Origin: Anaeromassilibacillus sp. An200
GTDB taxonomy: Bacteria; Bacillota; Clostridia; Oscillospirales; Acutalibacteraceae
Direction: 5' to 3'
NCBI RefSeq assembly: GCF_002160025.1
Contig: NZ_NFJU01000003.1
Coordinates: 62,001 to 126,000 of the forward strand
DNA: 64,000 bases
Shown here: positions 25,701 to 33,431 of the stretch, piece after piece
How positions within the stretch are numbered: the stretch's first letter is position 1
How the letters are laid out: each line of letters opens with the position of its first letter
Program-made: the position numbers and the translations under genes
Notes under the pieces: model-generated
Databases searched by the model: none
What the model saw: only the letters and a program-made list of their open reading frames with translations
Told to the model about the DNA's origin: nothing

Positions 25701-25925
25701 TCATTCGGCAATCTTGTCATTTTCTTCTGGTATGAATTCCAGAATATCATCAACTCCGCAGTTGAGTGCACGACAAATCTTTTCGATGCTTTCCAACGAC
25801 ACATAGTTATTGCGCTTCATTCTGGTGATAATATTGGCACTGAAACCTGTATGCTCCATCAACTCTGAATTGGTCATGCCTTTATCAATCAAAAGATGAA
25901 ATAGCCTCTTGTAACTTATCGCCAT
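25701..25925 (-). CDS. XRE-family HTH regulator
   Basis: 74 residues from the ATG at 25925, preceded by AAGGAGG. The HTH (MTNSELMEHTGFSANIITRMKRNN) is followed by ICRALNCGVDDILEFIP. It is a paralogue in layout of the HTH protein encoded just downstream. A perfect 14 bp palindrome overlaps its promoter, consistent with autoregulation. Confidence 0.82.
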   Translation of the reverse strand: MAISYKRLFHLLIDKGMTNSELMEHTGFSANIITRMKRNNYVSLESIEKICRALNCGVDDILEFIPEENDKIAE

Positions 25926-25944
25926 AATTGACCTCCTTAACGCT

Positions 25945-25971
25945 ATTATATATCTTATCACGAATTCGTGA
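25945..25971 (-). promoter_or_regulatory. Promoter of the HTH/cargo block with palindromic operator
   Basis: On the minus strand TATAAT (25945-25950) lies 20-25 bp upstream of the ATG at 25925. The perfect palindrome TCACGAATTCGTGA (25958-25971) occupies the spacer and -35 side. The placement suggests repression by one of the two XRE proteins. Confidence 0.55.
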
Positions 25972-26106
25972 ATGAATCAACACAGGCACAAGTGGCAGAA
26001 TGCTTTTCGGAAGCGTATTTACATAGATTCAAGTTTCACAGTAACATATTTTTCTACCGTGTTTTGAGAAAATAAAGTGACTCATTTCGAAAAACACATC
26101 ATATAA

Positions 26107-26140
26107 AATCAGAGCTTGTGGTACTCCACAAGCTCTGATT
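26107..26140 (+). terminator. Hairpin with perfect 15 bp arms near the right end of the element
   Basis: AATCAGAGCTTGTGG / CCACAAGCTCTGATT, loop TACT, followed by TCTCCC. No coding sequence ends here on the plus strand, so it may be a barrier against outside transcription or part of the element end. Confidence 0.5.
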
Positions 26141-26156
26141 TCTCCCATACACGGCG

Positions 26157-26197
26157 TTAAGCCCCATAGGTCCACATTGTGTACCTATGGGGCTTAA
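26157..26197. repeat. 15 bp inverted repeat at the right element junction
   Basis: TTAAGCCCCATAGGT (26157-26171) and ACCTATGGGGCTTAA (26183-26197) form a perfect stem with an 11-nt loop. The right arm shares TGTACCTATGGG with the left element end in inverted orientation, and the left arm shares CCCATAGGT with it directly. It may be the host's terminator for the DHHW gene, an att half-site pair, or both. Confidence 0.5.
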
Positions 26198-26213
26198 CCC
26201 TTTGGCGGTTTCT

Positions 26214-27359
26214 TTATTTCACAAGAGTGTTCAGATTACGGTCGTCCGCAAAGTTTGCAGTGCTGTAAAGAATGAGCACATCGGTAAAATCTTCCTGTTC
26301 CATAAATTGCTTTACCCCCAGATTGAAGTAGCGCAGATCAATCAGTGTGGTTTTCTCAAAATGATTGACTGCGAAAGGGGCGAAGCAATGGGAATACGAG
26401 TCCTTGACAATCAGCAGGCGGCGGCCCGGTTCTCCGGAGGACGCCGTGATCTCCACCATGGGATTGTTCCCGCCAAGGAAGTAGGAGTATTTGTCTTTCC
26501 CTTCCAGCTTTGTCTCATCATACAGGGAGTCGCTTTCCCACTCTCCCAGGTTGAAGGTAAGATGGTAGAAAATCGGACTGCGCGGTGTATAGCGGATGAT
26601 ACTGTCCGGATAGACCGGGAGATTGATTTTGGAATGGGTTGTGCCATAGAAGTCATCCGCCACGGTTTCCTCTGAAAAATCATCGCGTGCGTAGGGAGTC
26701 AGCCCGCAGCTTTCCGCCCATTCCTCATAGCCATAGTAAGCACCAAGCGTCGTCCAGTGGTGATCCGTGCGGTAATAGATGGGTTCTTCCTTGTGCGATT
26801 GAAGCACAGGGAGCAGATTGAGGAAGGTTCCCTCAGGGCAGAGCTCCTCTGCCTGCGCCAGCATCCCCGCCTGATCAAAGTCGGTGGCAAACGCGGGCAT
26901 CCGGTTGTCCAGCACGCCGCTGGCCGTGGGAACCAGCATCACTCTCACATGCTCCTCTCCCAGCTTGTCCACAGCGTCGTGTGTGAAGGAGGAAAGCTTT
27001 TGCAGATTATCCTGAATCCGTTCCTCCGAGAGCGTCCCTTTGTATTTGTCAATCAGCCACCCGTTTTTTCCAAAGAACACATTGTTAATGTCCTTTTTTC
27101 CAAGCAGCAGTTCCGTTCTCGTTTTGAGGGAGATCCACTCGTCGCGCACGGGAAATTGATCTGCCAGGTATTTTTCATAGTTTTCCGAAAAATCCCCGCT
27201 GAGCAGTGTTTCTGTGCTCAGCTTGGGAAACTGGGCAAGCGTGCGGTTTTCATTTTCTGAAAAAACACGTACCGGGCGCAGTAAATTCCAGGCGGAGATC
27301 GCCGCCAGCAGACACAGGAACACGCCGATGGGAAGCCATGCACCTATTTTTTCTTTCAT
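26214..27359 (-). CDS. DHHW family (AlgJ/AlgX-like) surface acylation protein
   Basis: 381 residues with an N-terminal signal-anchor (IGVFLCLLAAISAWNLL). The family motif YYRTDHHWT lies near residue 198 and gives the DHHW name. A KDSY motif near 316 supplies the catalytic-type Ser region of the SGNH-like fold. Such proteins act outside the membrane and pass acetyl groups from an MBOAT partner to a polysaccharide or cell-wall polymer. The partner MBOAT gene lies 15 bp upstream in the same operon. Confidence 0.85.
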   Translation of the reverse strand: MKEKIGAWLPIGVFLCLLAAISAWNLLRPVRVFSENENRTLAQFPKLSTETLLSGDFSENYEKYLADQFPVRDEWISLKTRTELLLGKKDINNVFFGKNGWLIDKYKGTLSEERIQDNLQKLSSFTHDAVDKLGEEHVRVMLVPTASGVLDNRMPAFATDFDQAGMLAQAEELCPEGTFLNLLPVLQSHKEEPIYYRTDHHWTTLGAYYGYEEWAESCGLTPYARDDFSEETVADDFYGTTHSKINLPVYPDSIIRYTPRSPIFYHLTFNLGEWESDSLYDETKLEGKDKYSYFLGGNNPMVEITASSGEPGRRLLIVKDSYSHCFAPFAVNHFEKTTLIDLRYFNLGVKQFMEQEDFTDVLILYSTANFADDRNLNTLVK

Positions 27360-27374
27360 ATCGGACGCCTCCTT

Positions 27375-28802
27375 TCAAAAACGGAAATACAGGAACGGGT
27401 TATAGCTTGCGTCCACCAGGTAAGCGGTGCTCAGAAGCAGCAGCAAAGCGGCGCAGATCGAGCGGAGCGCGGCGTAAGGAAGGGGTCTCCGCTTGGAAAA
27501 GCGGGAGAAAGCATCCCGGATCCGTTTTGGAATCCCAGCGGACGCGATGCAGAGAACGATCAGCAGAATCAGGTTGGTGTAGAACAGATAAATAGTCTCA
27601 TTGGAAAGCAGTTTTCCACCGGCTCCAAACAGAGCGGAAAGATAGGAAATTCCCAGCGAAAGATCGTCAAAGGCAAACAGCACCCATCCGATCAAAATAA
27701 AGAACAGGGCATAGACATGCTGGAAAAAGGATGGGATTCTTTCCAGTACGCGGAGCAGGAACAGCTTTTCCAGAATCAGCAGGATGCCGAAATAGACGCC
27801 CCACAGAAGAAAATTCCAGCTTGCCCCGTGCCAGATTCCTGTCAGAGCCCATACAATGGCAATGTTGCGGATCTGAATTGCCGGTCCGCGCCGGTTTCCG
27901 CCGAGGGGAATATACACGTAATCGCGGAACCAGCTGCCCAGCGTAATATGCCACCGCCGCCAGAATTCTGTGATGCTTTTGGAGCGATAGGGATGATCGA
28001 AATTTTCCGGGAAATGAAAGCCGAACATCAGGCCCATTCCCACCGCCATATCGGAATAGCCGGAGAAGTCGAAATAGATCTGGAATGCGAAGGCAAAGAG
28101 TCCCAGCCAGGCCATCAGCACAGGCAGATCCCCAGCCGGCATAGCTGAGATTTCCTCCCACACAAGGCCGATGCTGTTGGCCAAAAGGACTTTCTTTCCA
28201 AGTCCCTGCAAAAAGCGTGAGATCCCCTGGGAAAAGGCGTCGCGGGACTCGCTGCGTCCGGTCAGCTGATCCGCGATGGAATGGAACTGGACGATGGGTC
28301 CCGCGATCAGCTGGGGAAAGAAGGAAACATACATACCGAAGGCCGCCAGATTTTTCTGCGCCCTGGCTTCTCCCCGGTAGATATCCACAGGATAGGAAAG
28401 CGACTGGAAGGTATAAAAGGAAATTCCGATCGGCAGAGCGATCTTGAGCAGAGGGAGCTCCCGTCCCAGAAGAGCGGAGATGTTTTCCAGAAAGAATCCT
28501 GCATATTTGAAGATACCGAGCAGCAGGAGATTGATTGCAACGGAAACCGCCACCACGACGCGTGCCTTTTTTCGTTCTTCGCGATCACAGAAACGCTGTA
28601 CCAGCCAGCCCAACGCATAATTGAGGACAATGGAGCCGACCATCAGCCAGATGGCTACCGGTTCCCCCCAGCTGTAAAACAAGAGGCTGAACACCAGAAG
28701 GATCAGATTGCGGGCGGTGCGAAAACGCTTGGGAATGACAAAATAGAGCAGAAGAACAAGCGGAAAGAACTGATAAAGAAAGATTAGGCTGCTGAATACC
28801 AC
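27375..28802 (-). CDS. MBOAT family membrane O-acyltransferase
   Basis: 475 residues with about ten membrane spans. The catalytic-type histidine lies in TGIWHGASWNF near residue 320; an upstream RRWHITLGSWFRDYVYIPLGGNR segment is typical of AlgI/DltB-like members. It moves acyl (usually acetyl) groups across the membrane for transfer to an extracellular polymer. It is first in a two-gene operon with the DHHW protein; the DUF4358 lipoprotein gene upstream points the same way. Confidence 0.9.
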   Translation of the reverse strand: MVFSSLIFLYQFFPLVLLLYFVIPKRFRTARNLILLVFSLLFYSWGEPVAIWLMVGSIVLNYALGWLVQRFCDREERKKARVVVAVSVAINLLLLGIFKYAGFFLENISALLGRELPLLKIALPIGISFYTFQSLSYPVDIYRGEARAQKNLAAFGMYVSFFPQLIAGPIVQFHSIADQLTGRSESRDAFSQGISRFLQGLGKKVLLANSIGLVWEEISAMPAGDLPVLMAWLGLFAFAFQIYFDFSGYSDMAVGMGLMFGFHFPENFDHPYRSKSITEFWRRWHITLGSWFRDYVYIPLGGNRRGPAIQIRNIAIVWALTGIWHGASWNFLLWGVYFGILLILEKLFLLRVLERIPSFFQHVYALFFILIGWVLFAFDDLSLGISYLSALFGAGGKLLSNETIYLFYTNLILLIVLCIASAGIPKRIRDAFSRFSKRRPLPYAALRSICAALLLLLSTAYLVDASYNPFLYFRF

Positions 28803-28855
28803 GAGAGTTCCTCACCTTCTGTCGTAAAATAGAGGATTCACAAGAAAAGCAGAAA

Positions 28856-28882
28856 CCGCGGCGCCGATCCCGGCGCCGCGGC
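28856..28882 (-). terminator. Hairpin between lipoprotein and MBOAT genes
   Basis: GC-only arms CCGCGGCGCCG / CGGCGCCGCGG with loop ATCC. On the minus strand it is followed by TTTCTGCTTTT, so it can terminate or attenuate transcription from the lipoprotein gene. Confidence 0.6.
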
Positions 28883-28899
28883 TCCTGATGCTGCCGGGA

Positions 28900-29667
28900 T
28901 CAGCCCGCCAGTGTTTTGTCAATCGCGTCAATGGCGATCTGGTTCTGCTCCTCATGGAAGGTGACTGCGGCCGGATCGTCCGCCAGCAGATCATCGGGAG
29001 CAAAAGCGCCGAGCATGATAAAGAACACATAATCGCCCTTCTGATACACCTTGGAGGCGTTGACCTTGGGGATGTTCATGGGGTACTGCAGGGAGTTGTT
29101 CACCAGATCATCGCGGTAGGCGTTGAGAGCGGAGACAATAGATTCCGCCTTGCCCTCCTTGGCGTGAACGGCTACAAATGTGTCAACCTGCGTGCTCATC
29201 ATGGCAACCTGTCCGATTGCCTCCGTGTAATCTTCGGAATTCAATCCGAAACGGGTTTTGAGATCCTCGGCCGTCAGGTCCATGGAAGGAAGATAATTCT
29301 CACCGTACGCGCTTTTCACAGCGTCCAGGATGGTGCTCAGAGCTACAGTGCTGGAAGCAGCGGCATTGTCGGAAGAAGGAGTCTGGCTTGCCTGCGGAGC
29401 AGAGGAGGGAGAAGAGGGCTTCTCAGAGGTGGCTGCCTGGGAAGGAGCGGCTTCGGAGGACTCAGTCTCAGAAGACTCCGCTTCAGAGGATTCTGCCTCG
29501 GAGGATTCCGTTTCAGACGATTCTGCCTGAGAGGATTCGGTCTCGGAGGAGGTGATGGCGGAGGAAGATCCGGAGGAAGCCGTATCACCGCCGCTGGTGC
29601 AGGCGGTGAACAGGGAAGCGCACATGGCGCAGACGAGCAGAGCGGCAATCAGTTTCTTTTTCATCAT
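28900..29667 (-). CDS. DUF4358 lipoprotein with Ser/Glu repeat linker
   Basis: 255 residues. The signal peptide ends in a lipobox (LFTAC, Cys ~23). Residues ~28-105 are low-complexity Ser/Glu/Thr/Ala repeats of about five residues (SSETE, SSEAE), encoded by near-repeated DNA. The C-terminal ~145 residues are the globular DUF4358 domain (EDLKTRFGLNSEDYTEAIGQ). The domain is often found near MBOAT/DHHW genes in Clostridia, as here. It is presumably anchored on the outer face of the membrane. Either of two adjacent ATG codons may be the start. Confidence 0.8.
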   Translation of the reverse strand: MMKKKLIAALLVCAMCASLFTACTSGGDTASSGSSSAITSSETESSQAESSETESSEAESSEAESSETESSEAAPSQAATSEKPSSPSSAPQASQTPSSDNAAASSTVALSTILDAVKSAYGENYLPSMDLTAEDLKTRFGLNSEDYTEAIGQVAMMSTQVDTFVAVHAKEGKAESIVSALNAYRDDLVNNSLQYPMNIPKVNASKVYQKGDYVFFIMLGAFAPDDLLADDPAAVTFHEEQNQIAIDAIDKTLAG

Positions 29668-29919
29668 TTGGAAATCTACCTTTCGTATGAAAATAATAAT
29701 AAAAAGCGATGGTATGAATATCGCGGGTAAACGGAAGTTTTTGGCACAAAAATTCTGGTTTTGAAATACATTGGTACTAGAGTAACGGCGGAATCCTGCG
29801 GCTTGCCGTGCGGGCAGAAAGGTTCCGAAGGCGCGTTCCCGGGACGTGCGGCGGACCCGGCGGCCGTGGGCTCCGGCGGTACTAACCCCCGATTTGTGTC
29901 ATGCTAGGAGGATTCAGCT

Positions 29920-30072
29920 ATGGATGATACCAGTTTTGTTTCGACGGGCTGCTCGTCGAATTGCTTTAAGGAAGCGGTCTGCATCGATGCGATGCGTGTG
30001 TATGACAGCTGCAGTGAACCGCAACCCTGCGGTTGTCACAGCTGTTATACATCCGGTGAGCAGCGCAGCTGA
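29920..30072 (+). pseudogene. 5' fragment of a Cys-rich gene split by a recombinase element
   Basis: AGGAGG at 29906-29911 precedes the ATG at 29920. Codons 1-32 (ending YDSCS) are ancestral; from 30018 on, the frame enters the inserted element and stops at 30070. The 3' part resumes at 31929 with DKDCLEDL, and joining at the shared TGCAGTGA gives a 285-codon uninterrupted frame. As it stands the encoded product is only 50 residues. Because the join is exact, the interruption may be reversible rather than a dead gene. Confidence 0.85.
30010..30017 (+). repeat. Left core repeat of the 1.9 kb element
   Basis: TGCAGTGA, identical to 31923-31930. It lies within codons 31-33 of the interrupted gene and is flanked by a near-perfect inverted repeat spanning about 30000-30050. 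Confidence 0.8.
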
Positions 30073-31511
30073 ATCTCAAAGGAAACATGGTGTCCGTCCG
30101 GGCCGCGTTCGCTCCGGCAGAGAATGGATCGGACCAAAAGGCGCCAAAGCCTGTTTTCCTCGGCAGGAGATGCACCATCCAGCGCATCTTCCGCCGTAAA
30201 GTCCTTTGTGCGCTGAGGATTGTCCGGAGCGGCGGGCAGGCGGCAAAGCTGCTCCGATAGTTTTTCCCGCTGAGCGAGCAATATGCGGCGGCGTTCTTCG
30301 TAAAGAGCGGGGGAATAGATTCCGGATTCCAGAAGGGTGCAAAGACGCCCTTCCTGTGTGCGCAGCCGTTTTTCCGCTTTAAGAAGAAGGTATTCGCGTT
30401 TTTGATCGCAGGGATCGGGCGCGGCGGGCTGAATGGGGATCCGGCGAAGCAGCGGACGCAAAGCGTTCCGAAGTGTATCCGCGGCGTCGGAGAAATCGCA
30501 GGAGGGGCAGCAGCCGGCCCGCTCACACAGCAGATAGCCGCCCGGCCGGTTGGCGCGGGGACGCAGCTGCATCAGACCGCCGCAGTTGGCGCATCGGATC
30601 AGGCCGGCGAAAGGGTTGACCAGCTCGCGGCCGGTTCCTGACGGTTTGCTTCTCGCCCGCATGCGTGCCTGTACGCGGTCGAACAGCTCCTGCGTTACAA
30701 TGGCAGGGTGCTTCCCATGCGTAACCACCCATTGCTCCCGGTTGTTTTCGATTTTCCGGCAGCCGGGCGACTGCCCGCCGGAGCGGAGAAACCGGCGGCG
30801 GTTCCAGATGACGGTTCCCGTGTAAACAGGATTGCGCAGAATGTTCATGACAGCTCCTCGTGTGAAAGCTTCGCTTCGTCTGGGGTGCGCGCCGCAGGCG
30901 TTGAGAAAGGCGGCAATCGCCGGAGTCCCCTCGCCGTTTGCATAGGAGAGAAACATTTGGCGGACATATGCGGCCTCGTCCTCTCGGATTTTGAGCGTCG
31001 GCAGGCGGCCCGCTCTGGTTTTTTCATACCCATAGGGAGCGTTTGCCAGGTAACCGCCGTCGGCGGCTGTGCGTTCCACGCCGCGCCGCATCCGCTTTTT
31101 GATCAGCTTGAGCTCTTTGCGGGCGAAGAAGGTTTGCAGCTCCGTGTAATCCTCGTCCATCTCATCCCGCAGATCGTACGTTTTCTGGGGAGTGATGATC
31201 CGCACACCTGCTTCCTTGAAGGTTTCCAGAATCACACCCTGCTGGCTCATGGTGCCGCGGCCAAGGCGATCGATGTCCATACACAGGACAGCTTCGCATA
31301 CACCGTCCTTCACATCACGGAGCAGGCGCAGCATTTCGGGCCTCGCGTAGAGATCCTCGCCGCTGACAACCTCCTCGTAAACGCCGCAGATTGTCAGCTG
31401 CATTGCGCGCGCCGTTTCCTCCAGTGTTTCCCTGTGGCGGCGCAGAGTGTCTCCGGTGCTGTCAGACAAATCCTCTGCCCGGGATTTGCGCAGGTACATA
31501 CAGGTTTTCAT
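30045..31511 (-). CDS. Serine recombinase of the intervening element
   Basis: 488 residues from the ATG at 31511, preceded by AAAGGAGG; the longer reading to 31646 lacks this site. The resolvase domain starts YLRKSRAED with catalytic Ser10, followed by DIDRLGRG near 83. A recombinase domain and a zinc ribbon (CANCGG ... CERAGC) follow, then a coiled-coil tail. Length and layout match the SpoIVCA/CisA class that excises skin elements. The stop codon lies inside the left att-side inverted repeat. I infer that it excises and integrates this element. Confidence 0.9.
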   Translation of the reverse strand: MKTCMYLRKSRAEDLSDSTGDTLRRHRETLEETARAMQLTICGVYEEVVSGEDLYARPEMLRLLRDVKDGVCEAVLCMDIDRLGRGTMSQQGVILETFKEAGVRIITPQKTYDLRDEMDEDYTELQTFFARKELKLIKKRMRRGVERTAADGGYLANAPYGYEKTRAGRLPTLKIREDEAAYVRQMFLSYANGEGTPAIAAFLNACGAHPRRSEAFTRGAVMNILRNPVYTGTVIWNRRRFLRSGGQSPGCRKIENNREQWVVTHGKHPAIVTQELFDRVQARMRARSKPSGTGRELVNPFAGLIRCANCGGLMQLRPRANRPGGYLLCERAGCCPSCDFSDAADTLRNALRPLLRRIPIQPAAPDPCDQKREYLLLKAEKRLRTQEGRLCTLLESGIYSPALYEERRRILLAQREKLSEQLCRLPAAPDNPQRTKDFTAEDALDGASPAEENRLWRLLVRSILCRSERGPDGHHVSFEIQLRCSPDV

Positions 31512-31762
31512 GCTCCCTACCTCCTTTACAGAAGATAGGTATGAAAGGACGGCGGGAAATATTTTCGTTTCCCGCCTTGAATACCAGCGGAAAAAAGCGA
31601 ATGTTACAGAAAAAGAAAAATTTTTTTGCAGTATCTGCCCTGTCATAAAAATCGGAGGACAGCGATTATCCTTAAAGGAAGAGGGAAGTGTGCCGGAAAA
31701 CTGCCGTTGAAGCAGGGAAATCCAGGCTTCCTTTGATACGGACAGGAAAGGAGAAGAGAGCT

Positions 31763-31930
31763 ATGGAGAAGAAAAAAGAACGAATTGCTCTGCGGGACGA
31801 AGGAGAGCGGCGGAGCAAGCCGGTGTTTTTTGTTACGCTGCTGCCGCCTCCTCAGGAGGAGAGGCTGGAGGAATGGCTTTATGAGCTGGAGCGTGAAGCG
31901 GCGAATCTGATACAGAGAAGGTTGCAGTGA
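31763..31930 (+). CDS. Small charged protein, candidate directionality factor
   Basis: 55 residues, preceded by AAAGGAG, with the ATG at 31763. It is rich in Glu, Arg and Lys (MEKKKERIALRDEGERRSK) and ends in a helix (EERLEEWLYELEREAANLI). Its TGA stop is part of the right core TGCAGTGA. It is the only other gene of the element and is divergent from the recombinase. A small recombination directionality factor is needed for excision of the C. difficile skin element, so that role is a reasonable guess. No family was recognised. Confidence 0.6.
   Translation: MEKKKERIALRDEGERRSKPVFFVTLLPPPQEERLEEWLYELEREAANLIQRRLQ
31923..31930 (+). repeat. Right core repeat of the 1.9 kb element
   Basis: TGCAGTGA, the second copy of the att core. 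Host codons GAT AAA GAC TGT (D-K-D-C) continue immediately from within it. Confidence 0.8.
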
Positions 31931-32690
31931 TAAAGACTGTCTGGAAGATCTGCGCGTCTACTTCACACAGGACAAAAACGATCTGATCGCAAACGCAACA
32001 AGCGCCCATCTGCGGAGCGTGGATGTGATCACGGTTTACCTGAACCTGGAACCGGTGCCGTTCAACAAGGGCTTCTATTCGGTCGACATGACGTTTTTCT
32101 TCGACGTCTGCCTGGACATATGCTCGGCCCCGGCGTCCGCGTCCGTGGTAGTAAGCGGCATTGCAATTTTCAATAAGAAAGTGATCCTTTACGGTGGGGA
32201 AGGAAATGTCAAATCCTTCAGCTCCGACAACGCCTGCGAATCGGTGGACCCGGCCTGCAGCCGCGTGCTGCCCAAGGCCAGCGTGCAGGTAGCGCAGCCG
32301 ATCGGTCTGGCCGCCTATGTGAAGGATTGCTGCTCGCACTGCGACGCCTGCTGCCATATTCCCGACGGGATCTGCCGCCGGTACGGCGGTGGGTTTGACT
32401 GCAACTGCCGCCGCGGCATTTATATCGCGGTGGGGTTGTTCACCATTGTCCAGATCGTGCGCAACGTGCAGATGCTGATCCCGACGTACGATTTCTGCAT
32501 CCCGGAGAAGGAGTGCACTACCTCCACCTCCGACAGTCCCTGCGATATGTTCAGCCGTATTGATTTTCCGACCGACGAATTTTTCCCGCCCAAGGCCGGG
32601 GATTCCTTCTGCGAGAGCCATTGCTCCTGCTGCCAGAGTAATCAGAATACTTCCTCAGGCTGTTCCGGCCGTCCTTCCTGCTCCAGATAA
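31929..32690 (+). pseudogene. 3' part of the split Cys-rich gene (residues 33-285 after rejoining)
   Basis: From the att core the frame reads DKDCLEDLRVYFTQDKNDL, then ...DVITVYLNLEPVPFNKGFYSVDMTFFF, through 253 codons. A start at a GTG (32019) would give a truncated product without the first domain. Cys are numerous, especially in CCSHCDACC, CNCR and CESHCSCC. I recall full-length homologues in Clostridia that carry the undisrupted MRVYDSCSDKDC sequence, but no defined function. A spore-coat or envelope role is my inference from the Cys-rich composition and from the way it is interrupted. Confidence 0.75.
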
Positions 32691-32710
32691 GGGCAGCGGA
32701 AAACGCCAAA

Positions 32711-32744
32711 AGGGGCTGCATCCATATTCGGATGCAGCCCCTTC
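32711..32744. terminator. Convergent terminator
   Basis: Perfect 14 bp arms AAGGGGCTGCATCC / GGATGCAGCCCCTT with T-rich flanks. It serves the Cys-rich gene on the plus strand and the lipoprotein gene on the minus strand. Confidence 0.85.
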
Positions 32745-32765
32745 TTTCTGTTGAGGGAGATACGA

Positions 32766-33284
32766 TTAGTCGAGATTTTTAACCGGGTTGACGCGGGTGA
32801 CATTGACCTTGCTGCCATCGGTTCCCTCGATATTGCCGGTGTACATCACGGACACCTTGTCGCCGATTTTCAGACCGTTCGGCATGTTGTCCAGATTGGT
32901 GTCCTCACCGATTGTGAAGGTGATGGAACCGTCATTGGTCTTGAGAACAAAGGTGTTCATTGTAGCGTCCTCAATGGTTCCCTTCATCACATGCTCCATC
33001 GGAGCGGGGTCGCCAGACTCTGCCGCCTGAGAAGCAGCTTCAGACGCCGCCTGAGAGGCAGCCTCGGAAGCAGTCTCGGACACAACTTCACTTGCCGTCT
33101 CCGACGAAGTCTGTGCTTCAGACTCCTCTGGTGTCTCCGATTCCGTACCGGATACCGTGGAGGAAACGCTTGTCCCGGAGGACGTGGAGGAACTGGTCGA
33201 GTCGGTATTTCCACAGGCAGCCAGCGTGGCGAGCATAGCGCAGAGAAGAAGCACTGCTGTCATTTTTCTAAAAATCTTGTTCAT
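32766..33284 (-). CDS. Lipoprotein with Ser/Ala/Glu repeat linker
   Basis: 172 residues. The signal peptide ends in a lipobox (LAAC, Cys ~24). Residues ~28-92 are repetitive Ser/Thr/Ala/Glu/Gln (SETASE, AASQAASE). The globular C-terminal ~75 residues (MKGTIEDATMNTFVLKTNDGSITFTI ... GDKVSVMYTGNIEG) resemble a small OB-like beta-barrel domain. It is anchored extracellularly; function unknown. It shares linker style with the DUF4358 lipoprotein, but not the domain. Confidence 0.75.
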   Translation of the reverse strand: MNKIFRKMTAVLLLCAMLATLAACGNTDSTSSSTSSGTSVSSTVSGTESETPEESEAQTSSETASEVVSETASEAASQAASEAASQAAESGDPAPMEHVMKGTIEDATMNTFVLKTNDGSITFTIGEDTNLDNMPNGLKIGDKVSVMYTGNIEGTDGSKVNVTRVNPVKNLD

Positions 33285-33431
33285 GATTCAACCTCTTTTC
33301 CGGGATCCGCTTGAAAGCGGACCACTCTTTAGCTTTGGTGTGGCTATTATCCTACCCTGAATTTGTGAAATTGGTGTGAACAAAACAAAAGGAATTTCTG
33401 ACAACGTTTTACAGGCTGTATGCCAGGCCGT

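Larger units (their letters stand above)
12215..26191. mobile_element. Integrated mobilizable element (large serine recombinase, relaxase, RDR-like polymerase)
   Basis: The span contains a large serine recombinase at one end, a TnpW-like protein, a relaxase, a MobC-like protein, a probable oriT, a RepA-like ATPase, an RDR-like polymerase with its partner, and an SPFH/zinc-ribbon cargo block with XRE regulators. No type IV secretion genes are present, so it would be mobilizable rather than self-conjugative. The proposed ends share CCCATAGGTACA (12215-12226) in inverted orientation with TGTACCTATGGG (26180-26191); a similar sequence in direct orientation is also present at 26162-26170. The left boundary is well supported by the recombinase. 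The right boundary is less certain, because the cargo from 21.7 kb on is AT-richer and could be a separate acquisition. Confidence 0.7.
30018..31930. mobile_element. Minimal serine-recombinase intervening element (1.9 kb)
   Basis: The element consists of one serine recombinase gene (minus strand) and one 55-residue ORF (plus strand), divergently arranged. It is bounded by an 8 bp direct repeat. Removing one repeat copy and the element restores the reading frame of the split gene without changing a codon. This is the arrangement of skin-like elements that are excised during sporulation, but far smaller. Confidence 0.8.

Noticed and set aside
29350-29590. Possible CRISPR or satellite from repeated 15 bp units
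   Set aside because: Repeats are in frame and encode a Ser/Glu linker with no spacers.
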